A stretch of 64,000 nt of DNA from Triglochin maritima (GCA_963682175.1 OY821771.1:38336201-38400200); one strand, 5' to 3'; positions 23,361 through 34,821 are shown, counted from the stretch's first letter. The notes: generated by a model from the sequence alone, not told the origin. Numbers and translations are program-made.

Positions 23361-25775
23361 ATGGGTGAGAATGTTGTGAACCCGCCTATGACTCTGAGGG
23401 ATCGGTGCTACCCAACGATGGCTGCTCAGCCATCGTGCATCGTCATGCCCACCATACTGGGTCGCGATTTCGAACTTAAGGCACAATACATGAGTATGCT
23501 GCCTAAGTTAACTTCTAGGGAAGATCCATATCTCTTCCTTAGAGAATTTGAGGAAATCTGCTCTCTTATGCAATACCAGCATATCCCTGAGGAGGCAGTG
23601 CGTCTGAAATTCGTGCCTCTAGCACTGAAGGACGACACTAAGAAATGGCTATATAGTCTAGCCGAGAGATCTATTAGGAGTTGGGTTGAGTTTGTTCAAG
23701 TGTTTCTAAAAAAATATTTCCCCAACCATAAGACTATGAAGATTAGGAATGAAATTGTTGCATTCGTTCAGTCTGAGAGCGAGCCATTCTATTCCTATCT
23801 TGAAAGATTTAAAAGTGTCTTGACCCAATGCCCTCATCACGGAATTCCAAAATGGCAATTATGCCAAATTATTTATGAGGGATTGACACCCACATCTAGA
23901 GTTATGCTAGAATCTGTGAGCCAAGGGAATTTCATGTCGAAAAACGAAAATGATGCCTGGACTTTTCTTGAGGATTTAGCGGAAAACAGTATGCAATGGG
24001 ACAATGCTAGAACACCCATCAACCCGAGTATTGGATCTAGAATAGCAAGTCAACCCCGACCAGGTGTCTTAGCTATAGATGCCAACATAGCGGCTGAGGC
24101 AAAACTAGCCACCCTTATGCGCAGAATGGAAAGTTTAGAGCTGCAAAACCAAACCCGACAAGCATCCCCTACCCCTTGCTCTAGATGTGGTCAGACTGGT
24201 CATTTAATGGAGGACTGTGTAGACTTGGAACATGTTAATGCCACGTTTAACCATTCTAGAAATGATCCTTATGCATCAACCTACAACCCGGGTTGGCGTA
24301 ATCATCCCAATTTTTCGTGGAACCAACAAGGTCAACCTCCTAGACAACAACCAAACCCATATAACCAAAATAATACATCATCTGGGGGTAATAACAATGG
24401 AAATCATGAAGTTAGGTTGACAAACTTGGAAAATTTAATGAAAACTTTTATACAAACAACCAACCAATCATTCCAAAGGCTAGAGACACAAGTCAGCCAA
24501 TTAGCGCAAATAGTAGGTGAAAGAGAAAATGGTCAATTTCCAAGTCAACCTGAGGTGAACCCAAGAACTAATAATCAATATCAATCTTATCAACCACCCT
24601 CAGGAAATAACAACCCCAGACCGGTTCAAATGATTAACGAGGAAGGACCGTTCCAACAAATCAATGCAGTAGTGTTATTACGGTCCGGACGACAAGTTGA
24701 TAACAATGTGGTAAACCCTAGAATGTCTAATCAATCTAGCCATCAAGCAACCACATATGACCTAACCATTGAACCTGACGTCCAAATTGAAAAGCCCAAC
24801 CCACCTACACAACCTGAACCCATAGCTCAACCTGAACCTGAGCGAGTCTATGTTCCTAAAACCCCATTTCCCAATAGACTCAAGAAGAGCTCAAGTGCAC
24901 AAATGGAGAAAATCTTAGAAGTATTTAAGCAAGTTAATGTGAATATTCCACTCTTAGATATGATTCAACAAATACCTGCTTATGCTAAATTCTTGAAAGA
25001 TTTGTGCACTAAAAAGAGAAAAACGAATGTACCAAAGAAGGCATTCTTAACTGCAAACATATGCTCTATTCTTTCCAACATATCTCCTATAAAATATAAG
25101 GACCCTGGGTGTCCCACAATTTCATGTTCAATAGGAGATACTTTTATCAATAAAGCCCTTCTAGACCTAGGTGCAAGCGTTAACTTACTCCCATTTTCTG
25201 TCTACGAGCAACTCAACCTTGGTCCACTGAAACCCTCTAAGACAACCCTCCAATTCGCTGATTGTTCTGTTAAGAAACCGAGAGGTATAGTAGAGGACGT
25301 TTTGATTAAGGTTGGTGACTTTATTTATCCAGTGGATTTTGTCGTACTTGATACTGAACCTGTTGTAAATCCTAATCGACAAATCCCTGTAATTCTAGGT
25401 AGACCCTTTTTAGCCACTTCGGAAGCATTAATAAACTGTCGAAATGGGCTCATGCAATTATCTTTCGGGAACTTAAAAGCAGAATTTAATATCTTCCATA
25501 TTGATAATGAGCCAGAAATAATATGCAACCCAAGTGATGTTGTGATGAGAGCACGTATTTATCAGAATTCTGAATCAAATAAATCATCACATAAGCAAAA
25601 AGGAAGTAAGAAAAAAGGGAGTGATTCATTTACTCAACCACCATCACTCGAGCAAATAAGCGAACCAATTCAACTGAGAAGAGTGGAATCTTTTCCTCAA
25701 GTCAACATGGAGAACAATTCAACTGGATACATGCACCAATATGGTGTCATTCAATCCAGTTCTGATTACGGTTGA
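23361..25775 (+). CDS. Retrotransposon gag-protease polyprotein
   Basis: The first in-frame ATG is at 23361, though the frame is open from 23223. It gives about 804 codons and ends in TGA at 25773-25775. The N-terminal third is a retrotransposon Gag domain (segments such as FLREFEEICSLMQYQ and KKYFPNHKTMKIRNEI). A CCHC zinc knuckle follows at 24177-24218 (C-S-R-C-G-Q-T-G-H-L-M-E-D-C), then a Q/N-rich linker. The C-terminal part is a retropepsin: the active-site triplet reads D-L-G-A (Asp at 25164-25166), a form seen in plant Athila-like proteases, and the flap-side ILGRPFL motif is present. The frame stops shortly after the protease, with no reverse transcriptase. It has no frameshift or premature stop, so the proteins could still be made. 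Confidence 0.92.
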   Translation: MGENVVNPPMTLRDRCYPTMAAQPSCIVMPTILGRDFELKAQYMSMLPKLTSREDPYLFLREFEEICSLMQYQHIPEEAVRLKFVPLALKDDTKKWLYSLAERSIRSWVEFVQVFLKKYFPNHKTMKIRNEIVAFVQSESEPFYSYLERFKSVLTQCPHHGIPKWQLCQIIYEGLTPTSRVMLESVSQGNFMSKNENDAWTFLEDLAENSMQWDNARTPINPSIGSRIASQPRPGVLAIDANIAAEAKLATLMRRMESLELQNQTRQASPTPCSRCGQTGHLMEDCVDLEHVNATFNHSRNDPYASTYNPGWRNHPNFSWNQQGQPPRQQPNPYNQNNTSSGGNNNGNHEVRLTNLENLMKTFIQTTNQSFQRLETQVSQLAQIVGERENGQFPSQPEVNPRTNNQYQSYQPPSGNNNPRPVQMINEEGPFQQINAVVLLRSGRQVDNNVVNPRMSNQSSHQATTYDLTIEPDVQIEKPNPPTQPEPIAQPEPERVYVPKTPFPNRLKKSSSAQMEKILEVFKQVNVNIPLLDMIQQIPAYAKFLKDLCTKKRKTNVPKKAFLTANICSILSNISPIKYKDPGCPTISCSIGDTFINKALLDLGASVNLLPFSVYEQLNLGPLKPSKTTLQFADCSVKKPRGIVEDVLIKVGDFIYPVDFVVLDTEPVVNPNRQIPVILGRPFLATSEALINCRNGLMQLSFGNLKAEFNIFHIDNEPEIICNPSDVVMRARIYQNSESNKSSHKQKGSKKKGSDSFTQPPSLEQISEPIQLRRVESFPQVNMENNSTGYMHQYGVIQSSSDYG

Positions 25776-26868
25776 CTCTGAGCAAACTCAACCCCTCTAC
25801 CACAAGCCGACTCAGGTAATAAGTGCATTTATTTTATCTATGCTTACATTGAGGACAATGCATGATTTAGGTGTGGGGGGTGTTTATCTATGTATATATC
25901 TAGTTGTTTGTTTTTTTCTTCTAAAAAAAAATCAATGTTCCATGACATAGCTTAAGATTGAACTACCAAAATCTGTGTACAAATTGCATTGAATTTTTGT
26001 TCCTTATTATATAGTTCTGCTTGTAGAAACTATGACATAAATCTAAGTTCCAAAGAAATAACACATTACCCTTAAGACATGTATGCACTTAAATTGGATG
26101 AATCAAATCTTTGAAGTGGTTGATAAAAAGCAGAGGTTGAGGAAAATATACCGGGAAGTGTGGACTTCTAATAACAATTAAGCCTTGAGGAAAATAAAAA
26201 TAAAAATAAAGGAATAAAGTGAGGAAAACACATTTTGCAAAATGATTACAAAAGCCCAAGCCTTTGAGTCAATGGTCCGTAGGGGTATCTTAAAACCCGG
26301 TAACTTGAGTCTTCCAGCTCGGGATTATCGACCAAACTCGCTACACGAATGCAAAAAGGGTATAAGTGTCAAAGCAAATGTGTTGAATCACGGAAAAAGA
26401 AAAAAAAATACTTTAAGATACTCAAGGCCCAAAGCTAAAAGAATGATCCATGCCATGGTTGATCCAAATGATACTTCACCACCAGAGGAGGCGTGCAAAA
26501 TAATTTATGTGATAACATGTGTAGAAGGGTTAGTGGTGTGAATGTTGGAGGAACAAATACCAAGTCATATTTTTAATGAGTTAGATTTATATAATGCGCA
26601 TGCAAGAATTCTCAGTGAGATGTATATGGTTGAGGTAGGGACATTGAGAACTATTAATGAAATGTTGATTCAAGACTTTGTGGGTATATCCGCTGAAAAC
26701 CCTCAGGAGACAACACTCCTCCCCCTTGGCAACAAGGAGGTTTAACGGCTTGTTGCACATGCTAAGTGCAACCGTGATTCCTACGAAAGTGAGTTAGGAT
26801 TTCCCTGTTTTTATTTTTCGTATCTTCTGTTTTGCTAGGGACTAGCAAAATCTAGGTGTGGGGGTATT
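25776..26868 (+). other. Post-protease region with two polypurine-like tracts
   Basis: After the gag-protease stop the sequence soon reaches 'attgaggacaatgc' followed by 'aggtgtggggggtg' (about 25849-25883). In plant Ty3/gypsy elements this kind of motif normally lies downstream of integrase, so the pol region appears to have been lost between 25775 and about 25845. A 99-codon ORF starting with ATG (26242-26541) and a following open stretch to 26745 have no recognisable domain. A second tract, aggtgtggggg (26854-26864), lies just before the 3' LTR and is the expected plus-strand primer. Confidence 0.6.
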
Positions 26869-28088
26869 TGATGCATTACATACATTGCATCATATGTCTT
26901 TCATTTAGATTACTTTTACATCAATAAATGCTACTAAGGAATGTGTTTAGTCTTATTTACAGAATACAGGGACCTGAATGCAATTTACCCACATCCCGAG
27001 CATAAACGCGTGCAAATGATTCATTTCTACCATAAAGACCAAGTTCAAGTTTATCGGGGTACAAATGGAAATGTATCCAAGCATAAAAGCATTCAAGTCC
27101 TAATTGCAAAAAGAACAAGGACATAAGCACAAAAGTAACCAGAGACTTAACTGCAAAAAGTCAAGGACCTAATTGCAAATCACGAGTAGCTTTTATTCTC
27201 TTGGAGAAAATATATAGAAAAATCAATGTATATCTCCAAATATGTGAAGGAATTAATCCGGAGTTCAAAAGAATGGAAAGAATCAATCCAGACGCGCAAA
27301 GAAGGATCAAATCATACCATAAACATTCAACCAAAATCCGGACAAAATCAGACCTGATTGTGCGGCGTTTCCGCCGCACCACACATACAATATGCGACGT
27401 TTCCGCCGCCCAAGCATCGATCCGTGTGCTCCAATTTTGTCCAGTCATGTCTGGACACGTGTACTTTCCAATATTATACCTAGATCTCTTGTAGCAACTA
27501 TAAATAGACCCGAGAACGATGTTAGAAGGGTCCTTAGTCTTTGGTGGTAGTTTTTATTTTTTATCTTAGTTTTGTAATCTTCTTTTCATTAATAAATTCT
27601 GTCTTTTATTTCTTACTTTTAGTTTTCTTTTGTAATGTCTCTAGGATCCCTTCTTCTTCCCCCCTCCATGAGTTTCTAACTCTTTCCAAAGGGTGGAGGT
27701 GATGGAATTAGGGTTAGAGAAGATGAATTGCATGTTATTATTTTAAGTTCATGATTAGTATTTTGATTACTTGAGTTTATGTTAAGTCATTTATCTTGTA
27801 ATGCTTCATAACTAACATGATTTACAATAAGTTTCAGTAATTCTCTGATCTAAACCTAAATCTAAACCTCCATCCAACGGATTTCTCTCTTATTTCTTGT
27901 TTTAGTTTTATTTGTGCATGTTTAGCTACTTAATCTAAAAACCTAAAAACCCAATTGAGTCTTCTCTCCTTCTTCCTCTTAATCGAAAATAACATCAACT
28001 ACGAAATCTCTCCCTCCTTGTGTTCGACCCGTACTTGCCACGTCTTCATAGACGCCGTGCACTTGCGGTATAAATTTAATTCACATCA
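26869..28088 (+). repeat. 3' LTR of the nested retrotransposon
   Basis: 1220 bp, nearly identical to the 5' LTR. Visible differences include gcattaca for gcattgca, one shortened A run, and a change in the second palindrome (gcgacgtttccgccgc, which breaks one stem pair). It is followed directly by the target duplication gtgcg. Confidence 0.95.
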
Positions 28089-28234
28089 GTGCGTGAGGTG
28101 GATTTTACTGGTTGCTTTCAGTCGAATGGATCCCCTTTACCGTTCGACCGGTTCGTGAGTTTTTCTGTTGGGCTAGTCCTCTGGATGGGGATTCAGTCGA
28201 CCGGTTCGGGACAGTTTGGTGTTATTGTGGAACC

Positions 28235-28480
28235 AGCTTGAGGGCAACGGTTCCCTGATCTTTTTGGGGTAACGGTACAGACATTGCCGACCTGAGAGTG
28301 GTTCGTTGGTGTTGTGGTGTGGTGGAAACAGCTTGAGGGCAACGAGTCCCCGAGCTTGGAGGGCAACGATACAGACATTGTCGGCCTGAGAGTGGTTCGT
28401 CGGATCAGCTTTGAGGGCAACTGGTCCCCGGCCTTGGAGGGCAACGGTACAGACATTGTCAGCCTGATAGTGATCCAGTG
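28235..28480 (+). repeat. Tandem repeat in the right half of solo LTR A
   Basis: Three imperfect units begin with 'agcttgagggcaac' or 'agctttgagggcaac' at 28235, 28330 and 28407. Each also contains a variant of 'ggtacagacattg' and of 'cctgagagtggttcgt'. Unit spacing is 95 and 77 bp. Confidence 0.75.
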
Positions 28481-29007
28481 TTGTGTTGTTGCCGAGGATG
28501 TTTCCGATAGTGGTGCCTGAGGTACGTGTGAGGGTTGGACTAGAGGACCCTTGTGACCCATCACTGTTTCGTTTCTGCTGTGACTGGTAGAGAGTTCCCC
28601 GAGGCCCAGTGCGACGATGACTGTTGTTTACTGCATTTCATACCATACATGCTTGTAGTTGTCTAGTTCATCTATTGTGATAGGAGTTTGGCATACGAGG
28701 TTTTCCTATGGGAAACTCATGCATAGTTCATGTTTTATTTCAGGCCATGAGCGGTGCTAGGAAGTGGTGACTGAGAAGGAGTGAGTCTGGAGCTAGATCC
28801 TGCTTTTGAGGTTTTAGTGATTACATGTATATTTTCCTTCAGCTTTTGTTATAATCACACTCTTGAACTCTCAGATATATACAATATATATATATATATT
28901 GTATATATGTTGGTGCACCAGTTGCATGTTTTCTTCTGTAATATCCTCATGTATGAGTTTATGTTAAAATTTTAAATTTCTTCCGCTGTTGAGGATGTTA
29001 CACATAT

Positions 29008-29339
29008 TGTACACATACAAAGTTCTAGACTAACCTGGACATTTTTATCACTCACCCGGACATTCATATGCGGTCAATCGTAGGTCTAGACTCTCTAAAC
29101 CGAGTCAATAAAATAACACATGGTTACATTAAATAATAGCATTAGTCCATAAATACACCTATAAATCCACACATAACATGTTGTGTTTTTTTAAATTAGC
29201 ACAAGCACTAGTGGAAAATGACTTGGGAAGACAAAAATATCACAGGAATAAACTTAAATAGTGCAACAGACAACTCACATATTTCTTAGCAAGGGAGGAA
29301 TAAAGTTTCATATCCAATTTTTGAACAACTACCTTACAT
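29008..29339. other. AT-rich spacer right of solo LTR A
   Basis: No gene, repeat or transposon end that I recognise. One terminus of the adjacent PIF/Harbinger element probably lies here or slightly further right, but I could not see its inverted repeat. Confidence 0.35.
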
Positions 29340-30541
29340 AAATTGCCTAAAAATTGTCACTCCTTAAGCTCTTCTTGGAGCCAAAATATACGACTCTCAC
29401 CTGCAAGCACAAAAGATTGTCGAGTTGAGAAGTTCTTGAATTTTTGACACATTCTACCCCAGTCTCTTGTACCTAGTTTCACACCACACTCCTCCAACAA
29501 TTGTACACACAACTCCATATTATATTTCTTCAGCGTTTCAGTTTCATCCTCGCGTATGGTCTAATCTTTGACACTTCCTCTTGAATGCAAATGAGCTTCA
29601 ACGTTATTGCAGCAACTGCAAGCGCCAGTCTGGGCTTTTTTGGCTGGAAGGCAGACATGTTGAGTCCTCTTTTTTCCCCTCATCTGACTCGACAGTATCT
29701 TCAGCTGTATGGCCGTCGATGCCACTAATGTGGGAAGACATAGGCTTCCCAGCAATGAGTTGAACCTTCAATCCAGGTTGTCCAGGTATGAAGTTCGTAT
29801 CTCTGTCAGATATATGGTCACCAAATATCACACAAAGTTGGTCCTCAAACTCTAAGCCTTGGGTTTTAAAACTCTCCACCTGATCTCTTTTCTACAATTA
29901 AAATCACATCAAGACGAAGTGTTAGCATGCACAACAACATTTCTTTTAAAAGGGACTGGAAGGACTTGTACGGCCTTAGTGGTCGCGACCCACCATTCCT
30001 CGTCTGCAATGAACATCTTCTTCTGGTCATCCCATCCAATTCATGTTTGCTTCTTCAACCATTGCCAATTGCGGTAAGCTTTTTTGGGTTTATCCCAGTG
30101 GTTCTTGTCTTGGGCTCGAGTGTAGTGCGTGCCAATTACTTTGAAGAAATTATCTTTTACATTTTTCGTCCCCTTATTGGTTAGGACATTGTCAACCTTA
30201 TTACTAGCACAAACCACATCTATGCACAACATAACCCAACTCCTGTGGTGGGAAGAAGACCAATGAGCCTTGTTCCTCTTCCCATCTGCATTCACCTTCT
30301 TCTAAATTGTCTTTCCATCACCACATTGGGCCGCAACAACTTCAGGAGGCGCCAGTTGTGGAGATTCAAAAGAAGTGTGGTTCAACGAACCAAATTGGCT
30401 ACTGCATTTGTTGAAGGAGTGGGTGTCCATATTAAAAGCGTCTGGATTTGGCAATGATGGCAAAAACTGATGCACCTGTAACTCAACCATCCAAGACTCT
30501 TCATCGGTCATTGACGGAGGGGTTCCCATTCCTTCGATCAT
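29340..30541 (-). pseudogene. PIF/Harbinger-associated Myb/SANT-like protein, decayed
   Basis: Minus-strand coding blocks match the Myb/SANT-like (Myb_DNA-bind_3) ORF that accompanies plant PIF/Harbinger transposases. They include a tryptophan-rich DNA-binding segment (AHWSSSHHRSWVMLC, VKDNFFKVIGTHYTRAQ, KNHWDKPKKAYRNWQWLKK), then GWDDQKKMFIADEEWW, and further down LEFEDQLCVIFGD. The frame starts with MIEGMGTPPSM at 30541. It is broken by an in-frame TAG at 30302-30304 and an in-frame TGA right after LKKQT (30041-30043). The known role of this protein is to bind the transposon ends together with the transposase. It follows the transposase on the same strand. Confidence 0.72.
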
Positions 30542-30750
30542 GTAGTAACAAGATATATCATTTCAAATAGTAAATAGTGGGGAAAATGTGATTATATTGC
30601 AAACAATAACATGATTCATATATAGAAGTACCAAATCTGACAAATATCTGCTTGAAGGAGTACATATCAAAGTGCAATATTACAGTAAACAATACTTGAG
30701 GTACTATAAGTGGTTTTGAGCTAAAATACACAAAACAATAACATATCCCG

Positions 30751-32012
30751 TTACAACCCTCTACTCGCAGCAATTGCTTCTCGAATGCGGTTGCGGAGCA
30801 TGCCCATATCATTATCTTCTCCTCCTACCGGTTGACCTCTACCGTTATTATAAATGGTAGGGATTGTGTTGTCATTCTCGAACTCCATGGTTAACGGGTC
30901 GTTGTTTTGATCAATGATGAAGCTATGCAACGACATTGCAGCCGCTACAAACTTTGTTTGGTCCTCGAGCGAGTAGGGGGCCATCATCTTTAACATACGC
31001 CATCTCTTTTTCAAAACCCTAAATGCTCCCTCGATCACATTCCTTAAGGAGGAGTGCATACTTTAAACATCTCGTCTTCTCCTTGGGGTTGGCTTGACTA
31101 GAATTTCGGAAGATGACAACGAGTGTTCCGGTACGGTGCTAGAAACCCACGTCTGTTGGGATAACCAGAGTCCACTGGGTAATATTTACCTACACATATG
31201 CCGGTACAAATAACTATTATTGTTAAATGTAATTAATCAACAAATGTAAATTATAAATTGTTATATGCAATTACCATGTGGGGGCATTGGGAAGCAGTTG
31301 GACTCGTAAATAGCATGGTTTAGCACCCGATTGTCGTGTGCACTACCTTCCCAACCAGCTAACAAGAAAATAAATCGCATTTTGAAGTCACACACTCCTA
31401 AAACATTTTGAGTTGTGTACTTTGGTTGGCGACCAGACCGGTACATAGGTTGTTTTGCTTTCGGAACATACACATGAATATGTGTACCGTCTAAGGCACC
31501 TATGCAATCTTTAAAATATGAGAAAAGCTTGCCACCGTTGTGATGCAATATGTGGTCAAGAATTGCATTCAGGTCGTCTTTCGGTTTGATCATGTCACAT
31601 GACCATATGACCATCACTCTAAGAACATGACTAATGTGATGACTACTTGTTTCGCCTAAGTGTTGAGAGTATTGTTGCAATACCTGGTTGACAAGACTAT
31701 GGCCTAAGGCATACAAGAAAATATGCATATGTTCTTCTACGGTTACGCTTCTAGTTGGTGTTCTTGGTCCTTAAAAATATTACATAAATTAAAGAATACG
31801 TGAGGTAGCATCTGACACCCATCCAAGCATACCCGGTAGTGACCAGTAAGTAAATCTTCGGTCCTCTGTTGACCTATACAAGGCGTTGTGTGCACTTTAG
31901 TTTTGACTAAATATCTATCGACATATTCTTGAACAGTCTCCACAACGCAAGAAATCACATCCTCTAGGTCCTCATCATCTTCAAACAATTGGTCCAATGT
32001 TTCTTCACTCAT
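30751..32012 (-). pseudogene. PIF/Harbinger DDE transposase, decayed
   Basis: Minus-strand blocks carry the PIF/Harbinger (DDE_Tnp_4) signature: GALDGTHIH with the first Asp, GWEGSAHDNRVL with the second, and SSLRNVIEGAFRVLKKRW with the Glu. An 85-bp intron (31190-31274, GT-AG) splits them, and its downstream exon opens [16 protein letters not shown]. Lesions: a frame change between the N-terminal block (MSEETLDQLF..., 32012-31743) and RTPTRSVTVEEH near 31750-31770; a TAG at 31098-31100; and a further frame change just before HSSLRN near 31060. All three catalytic acidic residues survive, but the protein cannot be made in one piece. The C terminus ends MGMLRNRIREAIAASRGL. Confidence 0.82.
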
Positions 32013-33530
32013 ATTTGTTTAATTAATAAAGGAGTAAAACAGGAAAACAAAATTTAGACTATCACACTGTATAAGTGGCTAACCCTATATATCTGAAACC
32101 GACCTTCAAACAATAAAACACACTTCATAGCCAAATTATATTGTTGATTGTTTTTTTGGTTTGTTTATAGGAACAAAAGTAAAAAGGTTGCAAAACTCAA
32201 CAAGCAATGAACCATGATCTGCTTATCAAAATTAAAATAACCCCAACAACACGAAAATAAGCAATTCTAGCAATAAGTCTGCAAATGAATCACATGGGCA
32301 GGAAGTGAGAAAAATGAAGTTATGTGATGATGCACATCATAATGAACTATATACATATATGTACAACAAAGCTGATGTTTAACATTCTATTGATGTGCGT
32401 TGTACAAGGTTACAAGAACAAACACTTATTTGTTTCGTTGTAGTTAAACAATTGGAATGAAATCAGTTTCTACCATAGTTAGATGAAGAGCTAGATAATA
32501 CCCTTTATGTAAACTTTAGCTATTTCTAACATATCAATTAGTCCTCTAATATCAAAACAATTCATGTGCAAGCAACACTGAAATTAGGATTAGCTAAATT
32601 TTATTCTTCTCTATTTTAAACAATAAAATTGTATCTACATTTTTATAATGGGAAATTTTATTCATTTGCTAGTAGTATATAAATAGTAGATATACATTTC
32701 CATAATGGAAAATTACTACAGATTGAGAGAGAAGTGAATTAAAAATTGAATATACTACAAGTTCAGCATATTAGAAGGCCAAATCAAAGGTTTAATCAAC
32801 ATTAGAAACATTTTTGTAGGTAAATACTCATCATAACTCAAATACACAAAGAATCGTCATGGATTAATCCCAATTTTTTCGAAGAGGGATTTTCAATGCA
32901 AGGATTGACGAGTGTTGAATCAACCAAACGACGCATACCTAAACGGTTAGAGAATAAGCACTGAACTCCCGCCGACGACGACCAACTCCAGTTATACGTT
33001 AGCGAGGGAGAAGGGAGATCTCGACGGGGAACGAACCAAACAACTTTTTCTTCACGCGGGACATCTGATACAAGTAATCCCCGATGGCAAGAGTTGTAAT
33101 TACTCAGCTGGTTGAGAATGTAATTATTGTCAACAACGACCGCAAATTCAATGGTCAAATAGGGATACGATGCAGTATATTCTCAATTCAGCGGGGGGTA
33201 CTATCGTCATAAACGTCCACTTCTCAACCCACCAGCCGCAGGAGCCGCGAGAAGCTCCTTACCTAAGCTTCTTCGTCCCCATTCAAAACTTGCATCGGGT
33301 TTCGTGCTGGGAGCCGAGCTCCACGGGATCCATCACGTTGTTTGGGTGCAACAAGTTCACTGTAGCCACTCTGGCGCCATTGGGGAGCCGGATCCCCAAT
33401 CGTCCAAACGATGACTTAGACTCTGGGCTTCTACTGGGAATTCCTTCAAAATGGGGTCGCCATCGTATGGGATCTCTGTAAGGATAGATGTAAGAAGCCT
33501 TTTGAACACAAACATTTGGAGGCCACAATC
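32013..33530. other. Spacer left of the sulfurtransferase, probably transposon-derived
   Basis: The first kilobase is AT-rich and probably contains the promoter side of the PIF/Harbinger element, which would be transcribed leftward from here. From about 32860 to 33500 the GC content rises and short frames are open on both strands, but I recognise no domain. I could not find the element's right terminus. Confidence 0.35.
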
Positions 33531-33559
33531 ATTGTGGGCCTTGCCAAGGCGGATGCTCT

Positions 33560-33725
33560 CACCTGGGTTGAATTGAAGCCGGAGTTCACTAGAACCTCTC
33601 AAGATACCCAATGAAACATCACTCGGACCCCTAAATGATGTCCCCCTCCTTTTGGTCAGCTTAAGGTTAATGTTGATGCGGCCACGAACCTAACTGACAT
33701 TATTGGGATCAATTGATAAGGGATT
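33560..33725 (+). pseudogene. Possible LINE RNase H-domain fragment
   Basis: A plus-strand frame reads 'CPPPFGQLKVNVDAA', resembling the WxxPPxGxLKxNxDAA start of the RNase H-like domain in plant non-LTR retrotransposons. A stop lies just before it and no extended domain follows. The match is short, so this is a weak call. Confidence 0.3.
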
Positions 33726-34350
33726 TGCAAAAGTTAAGCAACCTTTTCATTCAATGGACCCCAAGAAGGGCAAATTTGGTGACATTTCCTCACTTCCAAG
33801 GCTACTCATGGGAGGCTTTGGGCTCCAAATTCTAGTCCACTCCTAGTAGGCTTGTCGGGTTTGGTTCATGAAGATATTATTACTTCGGTTGAAGGACTAT
33901 AAGGTTCGTTCACTCTATCCAACAAAAAAACCGAAAATCGAGAAAAACGATGTCTAATTCCTAGACCAAATAGAGAATCCCAACTCGTCCCACTTATTAC
34001 ACGGATTATGTTTCGGGTAGGTAATCTTTTTTTTGTCGGCAACCCCCGTTAACATTTACAGCCCTAAGTCTTTGGTCTGTGGTCTGTACTAGTTTACTAC
34101 TCTGGACTCGGATTCTCCGCTTCAAAATTCGACTTTGATCGCAACCTCCCAAGTCTGGGACCAAAAAGGTGCGATTTTTATTGCGATCCCCTCTTTTATT
34201 CATATTTTTTGTTATCTTAGACGTTGTTTTTATTTGATTTGCAACTGTGGATCGAGAATTGTAGCTTTCAATTCTTCTACTTCTGAATTTGTACTTTTGT
34301 TTTCAGGATTGTTGTCCTGGTTTTGAAAAACACACACCAAGTGGAGCAAA

Positions 34351-34786
34351 ATGGCATCTGCAATTGAAGAAATCGTTGCGACCAATGATCCCATGGTTTC
34401 GGTTGAGTGGTTGAATTCCAACCTCGGAGCATCCGGCGTTAAGGTGTGCTCTCACTATCTGTTAGTATGATTTTTTTAAGAATGTCCCTAAATTGGAATC
34501 CCCATGGGAGGATTCTACTTGTTTTGTTGGTTATTATGTAGAAAGTTTGATTAGGTGTGTGTTAATATTCTTAGTCATTGACCGTTAATGTTATTTACCT
34601 TTTGCATTGGGAAATAGGAAGTGGAAAATGTTCTTTCCGGTGGGAGGGTGATGTTTCTTAGATGAGAAAAAAAATAATATAAAACATAACCACTTGATGT
34701 AGTTCCTGCAAGCAATATGAGTTTAGTGCTTATTTGTTCAACATCAACGTTAACATTATCCCGGTGCCTCAAAAGAGGCTCCCGCC

Positions 34787-34821
<35 letters not shown>

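Larger units (their letters stand above)
20705..28088 (+). mobile_element. Nested gag-protease-only LTR retrotransposon (Athila/Tat-like, pol-less)
   Basis: Two direct LTRs (20705-21925 and 26869-28088), each beginning TGATGCATT and ending TTCACATCA, enclose a primer site, a gag-protease ORF and a polypurine-like tract. The whole is flanked by the perfect 5-bp duplication 'gtgcg' (20700-20704 and 28089-28093). The LTRs differ at only about a dozen positions by eye, so the insertion is recent. No reverse transcriptase, RNase H or integrase is encoded in the 4.9-kb interior, so movement would need enzymes from a related element. Such gag-bearing non-autonomous elements are known in plants (TR-GAG elements). 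The protease motif DLGAS and the tRNA-Asp-type primer site suggest the Athila/Tat side of Ty3/gypsy. Confidence 0.9.
19886..29002 (+). mobile_element. Solo LTR A, split by a nested LTR retrotransposon
   Basis: The outer limits are TGTAATATCC (19886) and GGATGTTACA (ending 29002), flanked by the perfect 5-bp duplication 'catat' (19881-19885 and 29003-29007). Removing the nested element (20705-28088 plus one copy of its gtgcg duplication) leaves an LTR of about 1.73 kb, similar in length and ends to solo LTR B in the opposite orientation. The left part has a TATA-like 'tatataagg' near 20000 followed by a CT microsatellite. The right part has tandem repeats (28235-28480) and a TA-rich tail. No internal region of its own is present. 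Confidence 0.78.
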
